NCBI RefSeq assembly: GCF_003952385.1
Contig: NZ_CP034444.1
Coordinates: 1,178,001-1,242,000 of the forward strand
Direction of reading: 5' to 3'
Source of the DNA: Mesorhizobium sp. M1D.F.Ca.ET.043.01.1.1
Lineage (GTDB): Bacteria > Pseudomonadota > Alphaproteobacteria > Rhizobiales > Rhizobiaceae
Length of the DNA stretch: 64,000 nucleotides
Positions 61,501-64,000 of this stretch are shown here, piece by piece. Numbering within the stretch: the stretch's first letter is position 1; each line of letters opens with the position of its first letter. The position numbers and the translations under genes were made by a program. The notes under the pieces were generated by a model. It made no database searches. It was not told where the DNA came from and saw only the letters and a list, made by a program, of their open reading frames with translations.

Positions 61501-63168
61501 TGTTCGCACCACACGGGAATCCGTGGATGCGTCATCAACCAGAATCTGTTCCCAAGTCCCCAAGGATTGGCCTGCCACGGAATCGAGCATCGCCCGCAAT
61601 GCAGCGTCGTCGGTGTTGAAGACTGGCGTCAGAATCGAGAAGAGCAGCTCTCCGGGCTCGAGGCGGCCATCGGCGAGATCAGGTACTTCCCGGAAATCCG
61701 GGATGACATGCTTGCCGAGAAAGGATGAGGCGTTGCCATTCATCTGGCGCCAGATGCTGCGCCGGAAAAAAAGCCTTGCCTCGCCGCCGGCAAGAGCGTT
61801 GGTCCCAGCCAATTGCATGGCGGCACGGCTCAATCGGGACGACAGGCCTGCCACGCCCTCACGCCGCAGCACCGTCCAGCCCACCCGCAGCAGGGGCCGC
61901 AATCCACCCACGCGGCGGCGCATGGTCTTGGCAAGCCGGACCGTCTCGCGAGGCGCCAACAGGAGCGACATCGCTTGCGGTGGTTTGAGTGCCAGGCGGC
62001 GAACTGAGGCGAATGGACGACCAATCTTGCGCGCAATCGCCCGGATGGCCCGTAGCGGCCTGGTTATTCGCCAACTGGTCGAGGCCCTCAGCGACGCGAT
62101 CTCCCCCCGATACGAGTGCAGTTCAGCTTGCAGCGCAGCGACCTCTTCGCGATGCGCATCAAGCTCGCTCTCAAATGCCTTGATTGTTTCCCCGGCATTT
62201 GCCAGCGCCTCCTGCAGCTCCGCGCTTGCTTCGAGCGACCTCGACAACTCGTTCTCCACCGACGAAAGCCGCTCACCCAGTCTGCGCGCGTCCTCCCTGG
62301 ACCCCTGCGCCTGCTCGTCGAGGCGGGCGACCTCCGCCTCCAAATTCGCGATTGCATCCTCGGGATGGATCGCCCTTGGCGTAAGGGGAGGCAGAGTGGT
62401 GAAGCGCGCCCGCTCATACATCCGACCTTCATATTGCAGCCGGCCCGGCACAACCGATTCGAGCTCGCCGCGAACCCGCTGCCTGCCCAGCCGGGCGTCT
62501 TCCGGCAAACGCTTGCGCAGGACGACGCAGGAGTTTGTGAACTCTATTGAATCGATCGTATCGAGCCAGTCGAGATCACGCGCGCCGATAGCGTGACGAT
62601 CGAGAATTGGAATGAGGAGTTCCCGTGAACGCTGGTCCACATCCCAATGTTCATGATTGATGACATCGGCGAGGCGTTTGAAGAAGGACATCGCCGAGCC
62701 GGGTGCGAAGAGCCCCCCTTGGTACTCGGGATAGTAGCTGCATTGCATGTCCTCCACGACGTAGATTCCGTCCGGCGCCAGCTTTGGAAACAGCAGCAGG
62801 AAGGACTTGATCATGTCGCTGGACTGGTGCGAGCCGTCGTCGATCACCACGTCGAGCGGCGGCGCAAGCGTATCGCACCACGCGGGGTCCGTAGCGTCGG
62901 CGACAATCGCCTTGACGCGCGCATCATCGAAGGTCAGCTGGCCGACCGCTCGATCGATATCGACGCCCGTTATCGTCCGGGCATGCTCGAAATATTTTGC
63001 CCAAATTTCAAGCGAACCGCCGTTCTGTATGCCGATTTCGAGAAGATGCAGCGGCTTGCGGCGTAGTGGCTGGAAGAGCCTCTCGTACATATTGAGGCAA
63101 TGTTCCCACTTGTCGGAAACTTTGCCTCGATGCGCGTCAAATAGCTCATTGAGTGATCTTTGCTTCAT
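58531..63168 (-). CDS. Giant methyltransferase plus multi-domain GT2 glycosyltransferase
   Basis: A 1545-residue polysaccharide enzyme. Residues 1 to about 235: class I SAM methyltransferase ([31 protein letters not shown]). About 268-350: a coiled coil rich in Glu, Ala and Arg, then [17 protein letters not shown]. Next come three GT2 units: first about 505-720 ([21 protein letters not shown] near 594), second about 762-1000 ([23 protein letters not shown] near 855), third about 1066-1290 ([22 protein letters not shown] near 1152). The last 250 residues look like a further degenerate GT-A region ([15 protein letters not shown]). It may add several sugars of a repeat unit and methyl-cap them. 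No signal peptide. Confidence 0.9.
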   Translation of the reverse strand: MKQRSLNELFDAHRGKVSDKWEHCLNMYERLFQPLRRKPLHLLEIGIQNGGSLEIWAKYFEHARTITGVDIDRAVGQLTFDDARVKAIVADATDPAWCDTLAPPLDVVIDDGSHQSSDMIKSFLLLFPKLAPDGIYVVEDMQCSYYPEYQGGLFAPGSAMSFFKRLADVINHEHWDVDQRSRELLIPILDRHAIGARDLDWLDTIDSIEFTNSCVVLRKRLPEDARLGRQRVRGELESVVPGRLQYEGRMYERARFTTLPPLTPRAIHPEDAIANLEAEVARLDEQAQGSREDARRLGERLSSVENELSRSLEASAELQEALANAGETIKAFESELDAHREEVAALQAELHSYRGEIASLRASTSWRITRPLRAIRAIARKIGRPFASVRRLALKPPQAMSLLLAPRETVRLAKTMRRRVGGLRPLLRVGWTVLRREGVAGLSSRLSRAAMQLAGTNALAGGEARLFFRRSIWRQMNGNASSFLGKHVIPDFREVPDLADGRLEPGELLFSILTPVFNTDDAALRAMLDSVAGQSLGTWEQILVDDASTDSRVVRTLREYAAADSRFAVVECDRNRGISEATNEALRRARGRYVVLLDHDDTLHPDALLENARVICAYPEVDLIYSDEDKTNSGGEFYSPYFKPDWSPVHLLTRMFTGHLSVYRKTLVDEVGGFRPEFDGTQDYDLALRIAEKTRRIVHIPKVLYHWRVGAGSTAGNIEAKTGILEKQKKALEDCLRRRGIEGSVQSTDYPGNWRPVPDLPSPAPLVSIVIPTAGREGIIRGRNTDILQNCLRSIARSTYPNLEVVVSCNGPLSAAAEEALRAFPRHTLVRYESPVFNLADKINKAARAAQGEYLVLLNDDIEVKTPDWLENMMRICALDGVGCVGAKLLFENNTLQHAGVVLQDSGPSHVMIGRRADEPGPNMEACLTREVIAVTGACMMVRSGLFWNLDGFDEEFPLNYNDVDFCLRLRDLGHGVVQEPSAELYHFESLSKEGVFSTELDRLVARWGEIDDPYYNVNFDRSNPWFTPRPGWNWRDLRSEDYQAWLDRRVAARMPGTFSPDRTEGLKLSVVTSVYNTERRFLLELAQCINNQSHQRLEWILVDNGSTDPDTAATLREIASTSDRATLVQVEKNKGILGGMRVGLENATGDYILPMDSDDLVTSDAAALISAFLIERGLPELVYSDEDKCGVYSSRHSPFMKRDWDPVMFYGCCYVAHLCAIRRDTALKLNAYTDDKANGCHDWDTFLRFIRDGATPVHMNEVVYSWRTHPQSTASADPFVKPFTLVSQSHVLTQHLQLQQLADRIEIVENDLFGHAGMWRLRRKTGELPATFVVATHQSGADGKVDSSVGTVSELIDIVRAKSGDHEYIAIVDSALMIEDAEWISEAIGLCEVQDDIAFVGGTLHSDDATMLWTGGYRAYRNGETCPYHGRPSYHSGYHGEAFLQRSVDTFTPMFWLAPAKRLENLCKDLPDGLSFAELAGALAVDAAEKGYRTVVSPFMKATVRGSVREPPYRPVVQYPFPDGNAYYPLRMSPTAAWELGPAN

Positions 63169-63573
63169 TCAGCATCTTCGCGGTTCACCGCTCTGTTGAG
63201 ATTTCCCAGCCAACGTCGGCAGCCTCGACCGCCACGCCCCCAACAGTCCACGCACTCCCGCGCGTGTCATGATCCTTGCATTTGAATTCGAGGCCGTGAT
63301 AGAGGACCGACCAGCCAGAAGCAATAGCTGGCTTCGAGGGTAGCGGCGGCGCTCAAAGTCGTCGAACGCGGGTGGGTCGACCGGAAATCAAGCTGGGTCT
63401 GACGCTGCTCCGTGCTGTGCATCGCCCCAATCAAATTGATGGCTCTCTATTCCAGCGAGAGGCACGTTGTTGGTGACATCATTTGGAACGCAAACATGAG
63501 TTCCATCACGGACCGTACCAGCTCCGGATTTGTCTCTTGAGCTTCACCGAGTTTCTCCGAATTGACCAATGAA
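63169..63573. other. 405-base divergent gap before the ABC-2 exporter gene
   Basis: Intergenic region between the giant glycosyltransferase (minus) and the exporter permease (plus), so it should hold both promoters. No strong palindrome or terminator was seen. A short minus-strand frame near 63407-63540 translates to protein-like sequence (GTHVCVPNDVTNNVPLAG), possibly a decayed gene end, but it has no start or family match I can name. Confidence 0.45.
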
Positions 63574-64000
63574 ATGACAGTTATGACTTTTTCCGACGCT
63601 TTCGCCGACATCGGCGAAGCGGTCCGGAAGCGCCACCTGGCAACGACGTTTGGGTGGCAGGATGTAGCCCAGCGCTACCGCCGCTCACGGATCGGAGCAT
63701 TCTGGCTCACCATCAATATGGGCGTGATGATCGGTGCGCTCGGACTCATTTTCGGCAACCTTTTTCGGGCGCCGATGCAGGAGTTCCTTCCGTTTGTCGG
63801 CTGCGGCCTGATCGTCTGGAGTTTTATCTCAACCTGCCTGAGCGATGGCTGCGCCAGCTTCATAAGCGCCGAAGGCATCATTCTTCAGGTCCGAATGCCT
63901 CTGTTCACGCATGTGATGAGATCACTCTGGCGAAACATCATAGTTTTCGCGCACAATCTGGTTATCGTTCCCATAGCTCTGATCGCTGTGTCGGCCCCCA
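63574..64000 (+). CDS. ABC-2 type polysaccharide exporter permease, N-terminal part (cut by window end)
   Basis: The frame is open from ATG 63574 (or ATG 63583) to the end of the window, about 142 residues. GWQDVAQRYRRSRIGAFWLT is the signature N-terminal cytosolic segment of Wzm/KpsM/RfbA-type ABC-2 permeases. TM helices follow (MGVMIGALGLIFGNLF; FVGCGLIVWSFISTCLS), with the conserved block SAEGIILQVRMPLFTHVMRS. It would export O-antigen or capsule across the inner membrane; the partner ATPase gene should follow outside the window. Confidence 0.9.
   Translation, partial: MTVMTFSDAFADIGEAVRKRHLATTFGWQDVAQRYRRSRIGAFWLTINMGVMIGALGLIFGNLFRAPMQEFLPFVGCGLIVWSFISTCLSDGCASFISAEGIILQVRMPLFTHVMRSLWRNIIVFAHNLVIVPIALIAVSAP

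Noticed and set aside
63407-63540. Protein-like minus-strand fragment in the 63.2-63.6 kb gap
   Set aside because: About 50 residues with no start and no identifiable family; kept only as a note in the gap entry, possibly a decayed gene end.

Overview
The window is GC-rich, densely packed alphaproteobacterial chromosome, most likely from Mesorhizobium or a close member of the Rhizobiales. The clues are a glgP-glgB-glgC-glgA-pgm-glgX operon, an frc-type fructose ABC transporter with a divergent ROK regulator, a fused CysNC (NodQ-like), an amino acid:[carrier protein] ligase of the type known from Bradyrhizobium and Agrobacterium, and dispersed palindromic repeats of a rhizobial kind. I recognise no phage, IS element, CRISPR array or rRNA. 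One tRNA-Pro(CGG) is present. The genus is an inference from gene content, not a phylogeny.

Layout. 1-6.3 kb: the 3' end of a betB-like aldehyde dehydrogenase, a fused mannose-1-phosphate guanylyltransferase/AGE-epimerase and a phosphomannomutase (together a plausible GDP-mannose route), split by a divergent LysR/NmrA pair. 6.5 kb: tRNA-Pro. 6.8-14.5 kb (minus): a tight six-gene operon of acyl carrier protein, acyl-CoA dehydrogenase-like flavoprotein, amino acid:[carrier protein] ligase, DUF1839 protein, GH2 beta-mannosidase-like protein and a tandem alpha/beta-hydrolase with no serine in either nucleophile elbow. I consider this the best candidate for an undescribed pathway. 14.8 kb: a small lipoprotein. 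15.2-20.6 kb: a peptide/oligopeptide ABC importer (oppA-B-C-DF). 20.9-23.2 kb: an orphan tadE/tadG pair.

23.2-36.5 kb (minus): the glycogen operon, from glgP through to a GH13 alpha-glucosidase, with one repeat translated into the GlgX tail. 36.6-42.5 kb: the frcBCA fructose importer facing frcR, a FucU/RbsD-type mutarotase and frcK. An inverted repeat between them covers outward-facing TTGACA boxes on both strands.

42.7-64 kb: surface-polysaccharide functions. These are a DegT sugar aminotransferase, sulfate activation and PAPS recycling (cysD, cysNC, cysQ), an O-antigen ligase/polymerase-like membrane protein, NAD-dependent sugar epimerases, an initiating sugar-phosphate transferase, a GT2 enzyme, a CapD/WbpM-type dehydratase, a CDP-sugar cassette (rfbF, rfbG, 3,5-epimerase-like, C-methyltransferase, reductase) that probably makes a C-methylated 6-deoxyhexose, a 1545-residue methyltransferase plus multi-glycosyltransferase, and the start of an ABC-2 polysaccharide exporter permease cut by the window end.

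Recurring sequence structure: four copies of a palindrome built around an AAACCG..TTC.CAC core lie at tadG (in frame), glgX (in frame), upstream of glgB, and at the capD 3' end. Strong hairpins follow both solute-binding-protein genes (oppA, frcB), as expected if the binding protein is to be made in excess over its permeases.
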